Of a stretch of 64,000 bases of DNA, positions 8,292-17,004 are shown piece after piece. Both the position numbers and the translations under genes were made by a program. The stretch is from Candidatus Baltobacteraceae bacterium. Lineage in GTDB: Bacteria > Vulcanimicrobiota > Vulcanimicrobiia > Vulcanimicrobiales > Vulcanimicrobiaceae. Each line of letters opens with the position of its first letter. Position 1 is the first letter of the stretch. The notes beneath the pieces are model-generated. The model worked only from the letters and a program-made list of their open reading frames with translations, made no database searches and was not told the DNA's origin. The stretch covers positions 26,558 to 90,557 of the forward strand of contig DATJTX010000026.1 in the NCBI GenBank assembly GCA_035502855.1. The letters are read 5' to 3'.

Positions 8292-9146
8292 ATGGCAACG
8301 ACCAACGGTATAGCAACACAAACGCCCTTCGGGCGCGAGCTGCGGACCTTCGCAGGGAAGCCGGTCGTCAACGCCTGGAAAGACGGGCATCTCGCCTTCA
8401 TCGAGATGGACGACCCGCCGGCAAACACCTATACGCATGAAATGATGCGTCAGCTCGACGACGCGATTCTCGACGCGCGCTTCGATCACGATGTTGAAGT
8501 CATCGTGCTGACCGGCAAGGGTGAGAAGTTCTTCTCGGCCGGCGCAAACGTTGCGATGCTCAACGCGGTCACGCCCGAGTTCAAGAACATGTTCTGTTTG
8601 CACGCCAATGAGACGCTCAATCGATTGGAACAGACCCCGAAACTCGTGATCGCCGCAATCAACGGCCATTGCGTGGGCGGCGGCCTGGAGATCGCGATGG
8701 CCGCGGACATCCGTATCGCGCGCAAAGATGCCGGAAAGATCGGGCTACCCGAGGTCGCGCTCGGCGTGCTGCCGGGCACCGGGGGAACGCAGCGGCTGGC
8801 GCGACTGGTCGGGAAAGCTCGGGCGATCGAGCTCATGGTCATCGGAAAGACGTTCAGCTTCGAGCAGGCGTTGGATTGGGGTATCGTCAGCGACGTCTAC
8901 GAAGGCTCGGCCGACGAATTCCGCGCGGCCGTAGCCGATTTTGCACGGCAGTTTTGCACCCCCAACAAGGCGCCGATGGCGGTTGGCCTGATCAAGCGCA
9001 GCGTCCAGACGGGCTGGGAGCTTCCGCTCCAAGACGCTCTTGCGCTCGAGCGCGAGCTGCAGTCGCAGCTCTTCAAGAGCGATGACGCCAAAGAAGGCAT
9101 TGCGGCGTATAATGAAAAGCGGGTCGCCAAGTTCAAGAACAAGTAG
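8292..9146 (+). CDS. Enoyl-CoA hydratase/isomerase (crotonase) family
   Basis: A 284-residue crotonase. The oxyanion-hole segment is FFSAGANVAML (residues 80-90), followed by NGHCVGGGLEIAMAADIRIA with Glu133 and LPEVALGVLPGTGGTQRL with Glu154. Both catalytic glutamates of true hydratases are present. It follows the diiron oxygenase on the same strand and could hydrate the ring-opened enoyl-CoA before the 3-hydroxyacyl-CoA dehydrogenase encoded upstream. ATG 8292 (MATTNG) is chosen; the frame is open further back, but that part overlaps the oxygenase. Confidence 0.9.
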   Translation: MATTNGIATQTPFGRELRTFAGKPVVNAWKDGHLAFIEMDDPPANTYTHEMMRQLDDAILDARFDHDVEVIVLTGKGEKFFSAGANVAMLNAVTPEFKNMFCLHANETLNRLEQTPKLVIAAINGHCVGGGLEIAMAADIRIARKDAGKIGLPEVALGVLPGTGGTQRLARLVGKARAIELMVIGKTFSFEQALDWGIVSDVYEGSADEFRAAVADFARQFCTPNKAPMAVGLIKRSVQTGWELPLQDALALERELQSQLFKSDDAKEGIAAYNEKRVAKFKNK

Positions 9147-9187
9147 GAGGGGCAATGAGGGGAGGGACAATGAGGGGAGCGACAATG
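9146..9187 (+). promoter_or_regulatory. Triplicated Shine-Dalgarno/ATG unit
   Basis: Three tandem 15-base units, each a GAGGGG-like Shine-Dalgarno followed by CAATG, place in-frame ATG codons at 9155, 9170 and 9185. Any of the three can start the next gene, and each would be normally spaced from its own ribosome binding site. Confidence 0.65.
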
Positions 9188-9601
9188 AAGGCTTTTGCAA
9201 TCGCCGGAATCATCTTCGCATCGTGTTTCGCGATCGCGCTCCCGGCCCAAATGGGCTCGATGAACGCAATGGGCTCGATGGGGAAGATGGGCGTCGTGAG
9301 CGCGATGCCGACCGTTCACGGCGGAGCGCTCGTCGACGCCAAGGGCATGACGCTCTACGTTTTCGCGAAAGACACGGCCGCGACGTCGAATTGCACCGGC
9401 AAGTGCGCGATCATCTGGCCGCCGCTGCTCGCTCCGAGCGGTGCGACGGCATCGGGAAAGTTCTCGATCATCACGCGCAAAGACGGAACGAAACAGTGGG
9501 CCTATAACGGGATGCCGCTCTACCTCTTTTCGAAAGATACCGCTCCGGGGCAACAAAAGGGGAACGGCATCAAAGGAGTTTGGAAGGTCGCGCGGCCGTA
9601 G
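9185..9601 (+). CDS. Secreted protein with YxFxxD repeats (Lipoprotein_15 / COG4315 type)
   Basis: About 138 residues from ATG 9185, with a signal peptide (MKAFAIAGIIFASCFAIALPA) and a Met/Gly-rich spacer. Two copies of the family repeat follow: TLYVFAKDTAATSNCTGKC with CAIIWPPLL, then PLYLFSKDTAPGQ with GVWKVARP at the end. This is the 'secreted repeat of unknown function' family. The start is ambiguous because of the triplicated start region (9155, 9170 or 9185), and the last ATG leaves the cleanest signal peptide. The biochemical role is unknown. Confidence 0.8.
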   Translation: MKAFAIAGIIFASCFAIALPAQMGSMNAMGSMGKMGVVSAMPTVHGGALVDAKGMTLYVFAKDTAATSNCTGKCAIIWPPLLAPSGATASGKFSIITRKDGTKQWAYNGMPLYLFSKDTAPGQQKGNGIKGVWKVARP

Positions 9602-9615
9602 CCACGCCCATACTC

Positions 9616-9837
9616 GTGCGGCGCTGGGAAACATTGACCGCGCTGGCCGCGGTGGTTATCGCCAGCGCCGCAGCGCTCCCCATTCCCGACCGGCTGACGC
9701 TCTCGATCGTGTCGGTGGTGTTGCTGGCGCTGGTCAGCGGCTCGATGCTCCTGCGCGGTCTCTCGCAGCGAAAGACGCGCAGTTCCGACGCCGCCGATCG
9801 GGCACGTCGAATTCGCGAACGCAGGGACCGTCGCTGA
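9616..9837 (+). CDS. Small membrane protein, hypothetical
   Basis: The frame reads into two hydrophobic helices (LTALAAVVIASAAALP and LSIVSVVLLALVSGSMLL) followed by a very basic tail (ARRIRERRDRR). GTG 9616 is used; an in-frame TTG at 9580 would overlap the previous gene. Neither has a good Shine-Dalgarno, so the start is uncertain. The family was not recognised. It fits between the secreted protein and the MgtC-like gene on the same strand. Confidence 0.5.
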   Translation: MRRWETLTALAAVVIASAAALPIPDRLTLSIVSVVLLALVSGSMLLRGLSQRKTRSSDAADRARRIRERRDRR

Positions 9838-9874
9838 TCGCAGGCTGAGCGTTAGTCGCCGCGAAGCCCCCGTG

Positions 9875-10600
9875 ATGAATTTCGCCGTCGAACCGATCGG
9901 TGAGAGCTGGCCCCAGCTTGCCGAACTTGGCTTAGCGTTGATTTTGTCGGCTCTGATCGGTCTTGAGCGCGAATACCGTCAAAAGAGTGCGGGGCTCCGC
10001 ACCTACACGGTGGTCGGGGTCGCGGCCGCGTTGATGATGCTGGTTTCCAAGTACGGCTTTACCGACGTGCTCCTAACCGGTCGAATCGTGCTCGATCCAT
10101 CGCGGGTAGCAGCGCAGGTCGTTACCGGAATCGGGTTCATCGGCGGCGGCGTGATCTTCATGCGTCGCGATGTCGTCCGCGGACTTACGACGGCTGCGAT
10201 CGTCTGGCTGACTGCGGCAGTCGGCATGGCGTGCGGGGCGGGGTTGCCGGTGCTCGCAATCGCGGTCACCGCAGCGCATTTCGTCGTCGTTTTCGTCTTT
10301 CCGTCGCTGGCTCGTCGCTTGCCGCGGGCGCGCTTTCGCTCGACCCAGCTTCGGTTACTCTACGAATTGGGCCGCGGTTCACTTCGCGACGCTCTCTCGA
10401 TCTGTACGCACCGCGGGTTCAGCGTTTCGGACCTCAGTGTCCAACATACAGGGGATGGTGCGAACGATGTCGTCAACGTGCTGGTAACCATTCAGGGATC
10501 CGGTGACCTCGAGCAACTCGAAGCGCTCATGGTAAAGGTCCCCGGTATGCTCTCGGTCGCGACCGCCGATGCCGGCGAACCGATCGAACGCTATGAGTGA
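9875..10600 (+). CDS. MgtC/SapB family membrane protein
   Basis: About 241 residues. The N-terminal half has the MgtC core: LGLALILSALIGLEREYRQKSAGLRTYTVVG, here seen as SALIGLEREY and AGLRTY, then TGIGFIGGGVIF and GLTTAAIVWLTAAVG. The C-terminal half (from about residue 150) is an ACT-like soluble domain with VNVLVTIQGSGDLEQLEAL. MgtC proteins are linked to Mg limitation and regulation of membrane ATP synthase, but the role of this homologue is unknown. A GTG directly before the ATG (9872) is an alternative start. The 3' end overlaps the convergent ligase by ten bases. Confidence 0.88.
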   Translation: MNFAVEPIGESWPQLAELGLALILSALIGLEREYRQKSAGLRTYTVVGVAAALMMLVSKYGFTDVLLTGRIVLDPSRVAAQVVTGIGFIGGGVIFMRRDVVRGLTTAAIVWLTAAVGMACGAGLPVLAIAVTAAHFVVVFVFPSLARRLPRARFRSTQLRLLYELGRGSLRDALSICTHRGFSVSDLSVQHTGDGANDVVNVLVTIQGSGDLEQLEALMVKVPGMLSVATADAGEPIERYE

Positions 10601-12279
10601 ACGCGCTCGCGCTCCAGCATTGCTGCGTAGATCTCTCGAACGCGCGCGATCGTATCGATGTCCGCCGGCGGCTTGTCGTCGCGGATCCGAACGATGCGTG
10701 GAAACCGTAGTGAGAAACCGCTCTCGTGCAAATCGCTCTCCTGAATTATGTCGAACGCAACTTCGAGCACGATCTCCGGCTCGACCGGAATCTCGTGCGA
10801 CCGCGCCTTTTCGCGTTGCGCGTGGGCCGGAAGCGCGTGCTCGAGAAACCGGGGCGTCAGGGCCGCGATCTCGGCGTCGGTGAGGCCCGAGTAGGCTTTG
10901 CCGATCGTCAGCAGTTCGTCGTGTTCTCCGCGGACGGCGAAGGTGTAATCCGAGAGCACTTTGGCCCGCTTCCCATGCCCCCACTCGACGGCCACCACGA
11001 CGACATCGAGCGTGTCGAGTTCGCGCTTGAGTTTGAGCCACCACTTGCCGCGCCGTCCCGGCGCATACGGTGAATCGGCGCGTTTGAACATCGCGCCTTC
11101 GTTCCCGCGCGCGCGGGCCGCCTCGAAGCGCGCGTTGATCGTCTCCGGCCCGGCGTCCGGTTCGAGCGTCTCGAACGGCGCGATGCGCAGATGCGCGTTC
11201 TCGGCGACCGCCTCGGCCAGGCGTGCGCGCCGCTCGCGCAGCGGCACATCGAGCAAAAATTCGTCGTCGATCGCCATCATGTCGAACGCGACATACTGCA
11301 ACGGAACCTCCGCGAGCAGAGCCGCATCGATCTCCTTGCGCTGCAAGCGCGCCTGGAGCATCCGAAAGGGAAGCACCTGGCCCTCGCGCATCGCGATGAT
11401 CTCGCCGTCGAGCATCATGCGGTGAGACTGGCCGTGCAGCGCCTGCGCGATCTCTGGATACGAATGGGTGACGTCGTTGAGCGTACGCGAGAAAAGCGTT
11501 ACGCGGGCGCCCTCGACGTGCGCCTGCGCGCGAATCCCGTCGTATTTGTCTTCCGCGTGCCAGAGCGCGCCGGTCAGGTCGCGATAGATTTCGCCGTACG
11601 GGATTGGAGAAGCAAGCATGAACCCGATCGGTGATCCGTAGCGGATCCGCACTGACGAAAGGTCGCCGTGCTTGGCCGCGACCGCCACCGCGCCGACGTC
11701 GCCGGCGATCATGACCGCGCGCCGCACGTCCGGAGCGTGGAGCCCGAACGCTGCGGCAATCGCGTCATCGACCAGCCCGGCGCGCAGTCCGATGCGCAGA
11801 TCACCGGTCATGATCTTGATCACGTACGTCGCCTCGAGCGGATCGGAACACGCGCCGAGAATGCGTTCGCACAGATGCAGGCGGTGCTTGCGGGCCGACC
11901 GTCCCGCCGCCGCCGCGATCTCTTCGAAAAGCGCGCCGAGCGAAGCGGGGGTCAGAGGCTCGCGAAAGAGCCCGAGGTCGTGCGGCTCACGGACGAACGG
12001 ACCGAGCGCAGCGCCCAGATCGCCATGCTCGCGATAGCCGGCGCGCAGTTGCGCGTCGGTCACGCCCCACGCATACTGGGCGGCTTCGACGATCGCGCTT
12101 GCGCCGATCGAGAGCTGCTTTTGCTCGCGCGCGGCAAACGCGTTGCCGGTGAAAAAGCGTGCTGCAGCCGCGAGATTCGCATCGTCGAGCTCGCGAAAAT
12201 ATGCGGCGAGTATTGCGATCTTCTCGAGCTTACTCGCCGTAGCGGCGATAGCCGCGCAGGTGCGCGCGAAGGCGATCAT
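10591..12279 (-). CDS. ATP-dependent DNA ligase, LigB/archaeal-type
   Basis: A 562-residue ligase with an N-terminal DNA-binding domain (KIMTGDLRIGLRAGLV), the adenylation motif EDKYDGIR with nucleophile Lys245, and later motifs (LDGEIIA, FDMMAIDDEFL, EGAMFKR, GKWWLKLKRELD). An OB-fold C-terminus follows. Ligases of this type complement NAD-dependent LigA and often travel with a metallo-beta-lactamase exonuclease, an Lhr-type helicase and a phosphoesterase. An exonuclease of that kind is encoded at 15903-16952. The gene follows the alcohol dehydrogenase by 39 bases on the minus strand. Confidence 0.93.
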   Translation of the reverse strand: MIAFARTCAAIAATASKLEKIAILAAYFRELDDANLAAAARFFTGNAFAAREQKQLSIGASAIVEAAQYAWGVTDAQLRAGYREHGDLGAALGPFVREPHDLGLFREPLTPASLGALFEEIAAAAGRSARKHRLHLCERILGACSDPLEATYVIKIMTGDLRIGLRAGLVDDAIAAAFGLHAPDVRRAVMIAGDVGAVAVAAKHGDLSSVRIRYGSPIGFMLASPIPYGEIYRDLTGALWHAEDKYDGIRAQAHVEGARVTLFSRTLNDVTHSYPEIAQALHGQSHRMMLDGEIIAMREGQVLPFRMLQARLQRKEIDAALLAEVPLQYVAFDMMAIDDEFLLDVPLRERRARLAEAVAENAHLRIAPFETLEPDAGPETINARFEAARARGNEGAMFKRADSPYAPGRRGKWWLKLKRELDTLDVVVVAVEWGHGKRAKVLSDYTFAVRGEHDELLTIGKAYSGLTDAEIAALTPRFLEHALPAHAQREKARSHEIPVEPEIVLEVAFDIIQESDLHESGFSLRFPRIVRIRDDKPPADIDTIARVREIYAAMLERERVHS

Positions 12280-12318
12280 TCCCCAATGATTGCCTGCGCG
12301 CGCAATGCGCTCCCGCGT

Positions 12319-13419
12319 TTACGAGAAGAGGATCAGCGGTTTGATGACGCCGTCGGTCTTCTTGTCCATCATCTCGAATGCCGGTTCCAGTTGATCGAAG
12401 CGGAAGGTGTGCGTGGTGAGCGGGGTCGGATCGACGCGGCCGTTCTGCAGGATCGTCAGCAGGCGCTGCATCCGCAGACGTCCGCCCGGGCAGAGGTCGG
12501 TCTTGATCGTTTTTTCCGCCATGCCGACGCCCCATGCTTCGCGCGGAATCGGGACGGTATCGCCATGTCCGTGATAGCCGACATTGGAGATCGTGCCGCC
12601 TGGCTTTGCGACGCGGATGCAGTTGGCGAAGCTGACCGGATTGCCGAGCGCCTCGATGGCCGAGTCGACACCGATGCCGCCGGTGAGAGCCAGGATGCGC
12701 TCGACCGGATCTTCCTTGGTAAGGTCGATCGTGACGTCGGCACCGAAATGCTTGCTCATCTGGAGACGCGACGGGACGGCGTCGACGGTGATGATCAAAC
12801 CGGCGCCGCGCAACCGCGCACCGGCGGTGGCCATCAGTCCCACCGGGCCTTGCGCAAAGATCGCGACCGTACCGCCGATCGGGATGTTCGCGTTCTCGGC
12901 GCCGGCGAAACCGGTCGAAAGCATGTCGGCGCAGTAGACGGCCATCTCGCTGGGGATGCTCGGGGGGATGAGGGCCATGTTCGCGTCGGCTTCATTGACG
13001 TGGAAGTATTCGGCGAACACGCCGTCCTTCACGTTGGCGAACTTCCAACCGCCCAGCGCACCGTCGGACTGCGAGGAATGGCCGGCTTGCGAAGCCAGAT
13101 CGCCCCACGTGGGCGTGATCGCGCCGACGACGACGCGATCGCCGGGCTTGAAGAGTTTGACGTCGGAACCGACCGCGCTGACGATTCCGACCGCTTCGTG
13201 GCCGAGGGTGAGGTTCTCACGCGGGCCGATCGCCCCATGGACCGTATGTGCGTCGGACGAGCAGATCAAGGCATGAGTTGTTTTGACGATCGCGTCGGTC
13301 GGGCCGGGCGTCGGAACCGGTTTCGTAGCGAAACCGACGTTATCGAGGCCCTGCATGACGAATGCGCGCATCGTTGCCGGGGGCGCTGCCGGGCGCTCCC
13401 GCATGGTCGTGGCTGACAT
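12319..13419 (-). CDS. Zinc-dependent (secondary) alcohol dehydrogenase
   Basis: A 366-residue medium-chain dehydrogenase. Catalytic zinc ligands are seen as Cys53 (CSSDAHT) and His74 (GHEAVG), with CADMLSTGFAGAENA carrying the third ligand. The sequence follows clostridial and Thermoanaerobacter NADP-dependent secondary alcohol dehydrogenases closely in segments such as AGAKLRGAG-like GARLRGAG, KPGGTISNVGYHGHGD and LCPGGRLRMQRL. It probably interconverts a secondary alcohol and ketone. The structural zinc cysteines of liver-type enzymes are absent, as in that subfamily. An in-frame ATG 16 codons in (MRAFVMQG) could be the true start. Confidence 0.9.
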   Translation of the reverse strand: MSATTMRERPAAPPATMRAFVMQGLDNVGFATKPVPTPGPTDAIVKTTHALICSSDAHTVHGAIGPRENLTLGHEAVGIVSAVGSDVKLFKPGDRVVVGAITPTWGDLASQAGHSSQSDGALGGWKFANVKDGVFAEYFHVNEADANMALIPPSIPSEMAVYCADMLSTGFAGAENANIPIGGTVAIFAQGPVGLMATAGARLRGAGLIITVDAVPSRLQMSKHFGADVTIDLTKEDPVERILALTGGIGVDSAIEALGNPVSFANCIRVAKPGGTISNVGYHGHGDTVPIPREAWGVGMAEKTIKTDLCPGGRLRMQRLLTILQNGRVDPTPLTTHTFRFDQLEPAFEMMDKKTDGVIKPLILFS

Positions 13420-13529
13420 ATACTATCCTCCGCATCAAGCGTAGGAGCGCTGTGGGAAGAGGGCGGGAAGGCTCATCGGAACCGGTCCTTCTCAAGGTCC
13501 GCCGGTGCGCGTCTGCGAAGCCGCTTCTC

Positions 13530-13808
13530 ATGGTTACGGCCTTCATCTTGATGAACGTCTCCCGCACGCATCTCAAATCGATCGCCGACGATCTGCTTGC
13601 GATCGACGGAATCGCGGAAGTCTACTCGGTCGCGGGCCCCTTCGACATCATCGCGATCGCCCGCGTGCGCGAGCACGACGAGCTCAACGACCTGGTCACC
13701 GAACACGTGGCCGCACTCGAGGGAATCGAGAACACCGAAACGCTGATCGCGTTCAAAACCTTTGCCAAAAAAGATCTCGGCCTACTCTGGGACATAGGAG
13801 TCGACTGA
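13530..13808 (+). CDS. Stand-alone Lrp/AsnC ligand-binding (RAM) domain protein
   Basis: A 92-residue protein that is only the regulator-of-amino-acid-metabolism domain: FILMNVSRTHLKSIADDL, VYSVAGPFDIIAIARV, and VTEHVAALEGIENTETLIAF. The DNA-binding helix-turn-helix of Lrp proteins is absent. Such single-domain members form oligomers and may modulate full Lrp proteins or bind amino acids. ATG 13530 is chosen because upstream in-frame residues are low in hydrophobic order and not conserved-looking. The stop overlaps the next start (TGATG). Confidence 0.85.
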   Translation: MVTAFILMNVSRTHLKSIADDLLAIDGIAEVYSVAGPFDIIAIARVREHDELNDLVTEHVAALEGIENTETLIAFKTFAKKDLGLLWDIGVD

Positions 13809-14167
13809 TGAACGTACGTCGTCCGATCGTCGCCCTCGTTGCACTCACGCTGGCTGCAGCGCCGGTTGCGGCGCTCGCCGACTGCTACATCAACGGTACC
13901 GGCGGAATGCAAGCCGAGATCCATACCGCGAAATGTCATGCGAACGGCGGCGCCGGTAGGGTCCGCTGCGATGGCAACACCGAGGGAAATCTGGGGAATA
14001 TCACGTTTACCTACAGCGACGGCTCCCACAACTACCGCTGCGAGATCAACGTTGCACACGTACACGGGGCCGGATGGCGCTGGGACGTGTCCCACCGGGG
14101 GGACTGCGGCGTGCAAAAGAGCGGTCCCGACACGTTCGAGGTGCTGCCGATCGCTCGCCGCCGTTAG
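13808..14167 (+). CDS. Small cysteine-containing secreted protein, hypothetical
   Basis: A 119-residue protein with a clear signal peptide ending at ALAD. The mature part has six cysteines spread through DCYINGTGG, AKCHANGG, RCDGNTEG, YRCEINV, GDCGVQKSG, so disulfides are likely. It is translationally coupled to the RAM-domain gene by a TGATG overlap. I did not recognise a family. Confidence 0.7.
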   Translation: MNVRRPIVALVALTLAAAPVAALADCYINGTGGMQAEIHTAKCHANGGAGRVRCDGNTEGNLGNITFTYSDGSHNYRCEINVAHVHGAGWRWDVSHRGDCGVQKSGPDTFEVLPIARRR

Positions 14168-14173
14168 GCGAGG

Positions 14174-15925
14174 TTAGGGAAGCTCGATGCGATAAAGATC
14201 CGCGCCGTCGAGCCAGAGCCGCTGCATCTTGCCTTCGAACGGCGTGTCGAAGCGAACCACCGACGGTCCCAACGCAAAGGTTCCGTTGGCCGACGGCCGC
14301 AGATGCTGCAGCCCGTCGACGGTGAGACCGCCTTTGACGATGACGATCCGCATCACCAGCGCCGAGCCGAAGATCGAGGTTTCGTAGCGTCCGGTCAACG
14401 CGTTCCATGACGCGGGATGCGGGAACGTCGTCGGTCCGGTGTGCCGGGAATTGACATAGTACATTCCCGCGTTGGTAAAGCCGTCGACCGCTTTTGCCTT
14501 GTTCCGTTCGAAGGCGACGTAGTAGATCGTGAAGCGCGGATCGTCGGTCCAGAACATGTCGTGTCCCTGCGCGACGAGACGATAGGTTCGTCCGGCGTCG
14601 GTGAGCGCGAGGGTGCCGTGCGCGTCGGTGACCTCGACGCTATTGCCGCCGGTCATGTGATATGCCCCGACGTAATCGCTCGAGACGATCGCGGGCGGTG
14701 GAATCGGCGGACCGTTCGGCGGCTGCGGCAGCGCTTGCCCCAGGCTCTGCGCGCGCAGCACCGCCATCGCGTATTTCACGATCGCACACGGATGCAGCGG
14801 CGCTTCGACGAGATTCGAGAGCGCGATCGCACCGAAGCCGCGCGTGAGGTTGGCTTGGAAGCACGCCGTGTAGCCGGAGACGCCGCCGGTGTGCCCGACG
14901 AGATGATCGCCGTCGGTGTGAAAGATCGAGAGGCCGTAGCCGTATTCGTGATAAAAGGCCGGCCACTCGGCTAGCTCCACGTCCTTCGCGACGTCCGGAG
15001 CGCCGTTATTGAAATGGTCGGCGGTGGTCATCGCGGCAAAGCTTGCGGGAGAAATCAGCTGGACGCCGCTTGCGGTCTTGCCGCCGTTGAGATAGAGGCG
15101 CAGGTAGGCGGCCATATCTCCTGGTGTCGAGATGATCGAGCCGGCCGGATCCACGAAGTCAACATACGGCGAGGGGATCAATACCGGGTTCGGCGGCGTC
15201 GCGACGTAATCGCCGTCGCGGAATTGATAGCCGGTGGCGGCGTCGGAGAGCGTGCGATCGTCGAAGATCGCCGAGCTATGCGTCATGCCGATCGGCGCGA
15301 AGACGTGGTTCTCGATATCTGACTGCCAGGTCGTGTGCGAAACCGCGGCGACGATCGCGCCGACCGTGGCGAAGCCGTCGTTCGAATACGACCACTGCGT
15401 TCCCGGCGTGAAGAGCGTGTGCGCGTTACGCAACGCGGCGATCGCGTAGCCGTACTGTTCGACGGTGTAGTCGTCGGGAATGCCGGCCGTGTGGGAGAGC
15501 AGCTGATGAACCAAAATCGGCACGCCGTTACTGTGGATCGACCAAGACGGCAGATACCGTTGCACGCGGGCATCGAGATCGACCAAGCCGCGATCGTGCA
15601 GCTGCAAGAGCGCAAGTGTGGTCATCGATTTGGAAATCGAACCGATCGGAAAGCGCGTGTCGGCGGTCACCGGCGTCTTGCTCGCCACGTCCGCCATGCC
15701 GACCGTGATGATCGCGAGCGTCTGGGTGCGATCGGTGATCGCCACCGACATGCCCGGCGCGCCTTGTTCGCGCAGCGCCTGCGGCGCATACGCCCGAATC
15801 GCGGCGATCGCATCATCGATCGTGGGCGGCGAGGATGTCGTCTGAGCCTGCGCGGGAAGGAGCGTTGCCAAAAAAAACAAGACGGTTAGTGCTGCCGGGA
15901 TTCTAAAGGAGTGAGAGTTGCGCAT
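14174..15925 (-). CDS. Serine hydrolase, beta-lactamase class C / penicillin-binding-protein-like family
   Basis: A 583-residue exported protein with signal peptide (LTVLFFLATLLPAQAQ). The active-site set is complete: SISK (Ser-x-x-Lys, in RFPIGSISKSM), YSN (WSYSNDGF) and HTGG (VGHTGGVSGY). The roughly 150 C-terminal residues form an additional beta-rich domain. Members act as D-aminopeptidases, esterases or PBP-like enzymes, and the substrate is not evident here. ATG 15925 is favoured over ATG 15961 since it gives a compact signal peptide. It overlaps the exonuclease by 23 bases. Confidence 0.9.
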   Translation of the reverse strand: MRNSHSFRIPAALTVLFFLATLLPAQAQTTSSPPTIDDAIAAIRAYAPQALREQGAPGMSVAITDRTQTLAIITVGMADVASKTPVTADTRFPIGSISKSMTTLALLQLHDRGLVDLDARVQRYLPSWSIHSNGVPILVHQLLSHTAGIPDDYTVEQYGYAIAALRNAHTLFTPGTQWSYSNDGFATVGAIVAAVSHTTWQSDIENHVFAPIGMTHSSAIFDDRTLSDAATGYQFRDGDYVATPPNPVLIPSPYVDFVDPAGSIISTPGDMAAYLRLYLNGGKTASGVQLISPASFAAMTTADHFNNGAPDVAKDVELAEWPAFYHEYGYGLSIFHTDGDHLVGHTGGVSGYTACFQANLTRGFGAIALSNLVEAPLHPCAIVKYAMAVLRAQSLGQALPQPPNGPPIPPPAIVSSDYVGAYHMTGGNSVEVTDAHGTLALTDAGRTYRLVAQGHDMFWTDDPRFTIYYVAFERNKAKAVDGFTNAGMYYVNSRHTGPTTFPHPASWNALTGRYETSIFGSALVMRIVIVKGGLTVDGLQHLRPSANGTFALGPSVVRFDTPFEGKMQRLWLDGADLYRIELP

Positions 15926-16952
15926 GGTCCTCCATATACTCGGCGTCGACGCCGAGCGCACGCAGGCGATAAACGAAATCGCGCCAGCCGTGATTCAGGA
16001 GTACTTTGCGCGGCTGCGCGCGTTCCACGTATTGCAGCAGCGCGGGATAGTCGGCGTGGTCCGAGAGCGCGAAGCCGCGCTGCGTTCCATAACGGAAGAG
16101 CGCGCCGCGATCGAGTGACCAGCCGGTCAGCACGGCTGTGCGTACCGGTTTGTTGCGCAACGCCTTGGGCAACGCCTTTCCACCCGGCGGCCAGATCAGC
16201 ACGCTGCGCGCATCGAACGCTTCCGCGTGATACCGCGCGTAGGACGGCATGGAAACGCCGCAGGCTTCGTAGACCTGTGCCAGCGCATCGACCGCATCGT
16301 GTACCGTCAGGGCCAATCCGGCGGCGCCGAGAATTGCCATCGCCTCTTGCGCTTTGCCGAGCGAATAGGCGAAAAAAACCGGTACCGCGTCATCTTCCAA
16401 CGTCTGGCGCGCGAAGGCGACCATCTGTGCCGCGACTTCGGCATGCGGCGGAAAGACATACTGCGGACGGCCGTAGGTACATTCCATCAGTACCACATCG
16501 CACGGTTTGACCTCAGGCGGCTCGACCGTGAGCGATTCACGCAGCTTGAAGTCGCCCGTATAGACGAAGCTTCCGCCCTCGCCCTCGATCAGCAGCTGCG
16601 CGCTGCCGAGCACGTGTCCGGCTGAAAAGAGCGTGAGCCGGTGGCCACGTTCCTCCCACGGTTCGTTGAAACCGTGCTCCTCGAATTCGACCGGCTGCGC
16701 AGGCTCGGACTGCGGCAGGGTCGAGAGCCGGCGCCGCTCGGCACGGCGCGCAAACCGGGTGCGGCAGATGCGGGCGGTGTTCGGCGTCGCGACGACCGTG
16801 CGGTGCTCGCGCGCATGGTCGCTATGCCCGTGCGAGACGTAGCAGCGCTCCCGCGAGCGCATGCTGTCGATCCACAGGTCGAGCGCCTCGACGTAAAGGG
16901 ATTTCTGGGAGAGGGAGAACACCTCTCGAACATTCGTTCGAGGGGCCGACAA
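15903..16952 (-). CDS. Ligase-associated metallo-beta-lactamase exonuclease
   Basis: A 349-residue metallo-beta-lactamase-fold protein with H41-x-H43-x-D45-H46 (HGHSDHA), [14 protein letters not shown] and ECTYGRP, and a C-terminal segment with SDHADY and LNHG. This is the DNA-ligase-associated exonuclease type related to RNA-processing YSH1/CPSF nucleases. A matching LigB-type ligase lies about 3.6 kb away. GTG 16931 (VREVFSLSQ) is an alternative start. The gene is divergent from cysK. Confidence 0.85.
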   Translation of the reverse strand: MSAPRTNVREVFSLSQKSLYVEALDLWIDSMRSRERCYVSHGHSDHAREHRTVVATPNTARICRTRFARRAERRRLSTLPQSEPAQPVEFEEHGFNEPWEERGHRLTLFSAGHVLGSAQLLIEGEGGSFVYTGDFKLRESLTVEPPEVKPCDVVLMECTYGRPQYVFPPHAEVAAQMVAFARQTLEDDAVPVFFAYSLGKAQEAMAILGAAGLALTVHDAVDALAQVYEACGVSMPSYARYHAEAFDARSVLIWPPGGKALPKALRNKPVRTAVLTGWSLDRGALFRYGTQRGFALSDHADYPALLQYVERAQPRKVLLNHGWRDFVYRLRALGVDAEYMEDHAQLSLL

Positions 16953-17004
16953 TCACCTCGCTTGCGCAACACATCCGCTGCGGGAGGGGGTTCAAACAGA
17001 CACT

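Noticed and set aside
11668..13416. Long open frame on the plus strand opposite the ligase and alcohol dehydrogenase
   Set aside because: It is antisense to two well-supported genes, its peptide is extremely Arg/Asp-rich with no family motif, and it spans their boundary. High GC explains the lack of stops.
16922..16945. Palindrome CCTCTCGAA/TTCGAGGGG between exonuclease and cysK
   Set aside because: It lies within the probable coding start of the exonuclease, has a G-T pair, and no regulator is known for it; chance in GC-rich DNA is likely.
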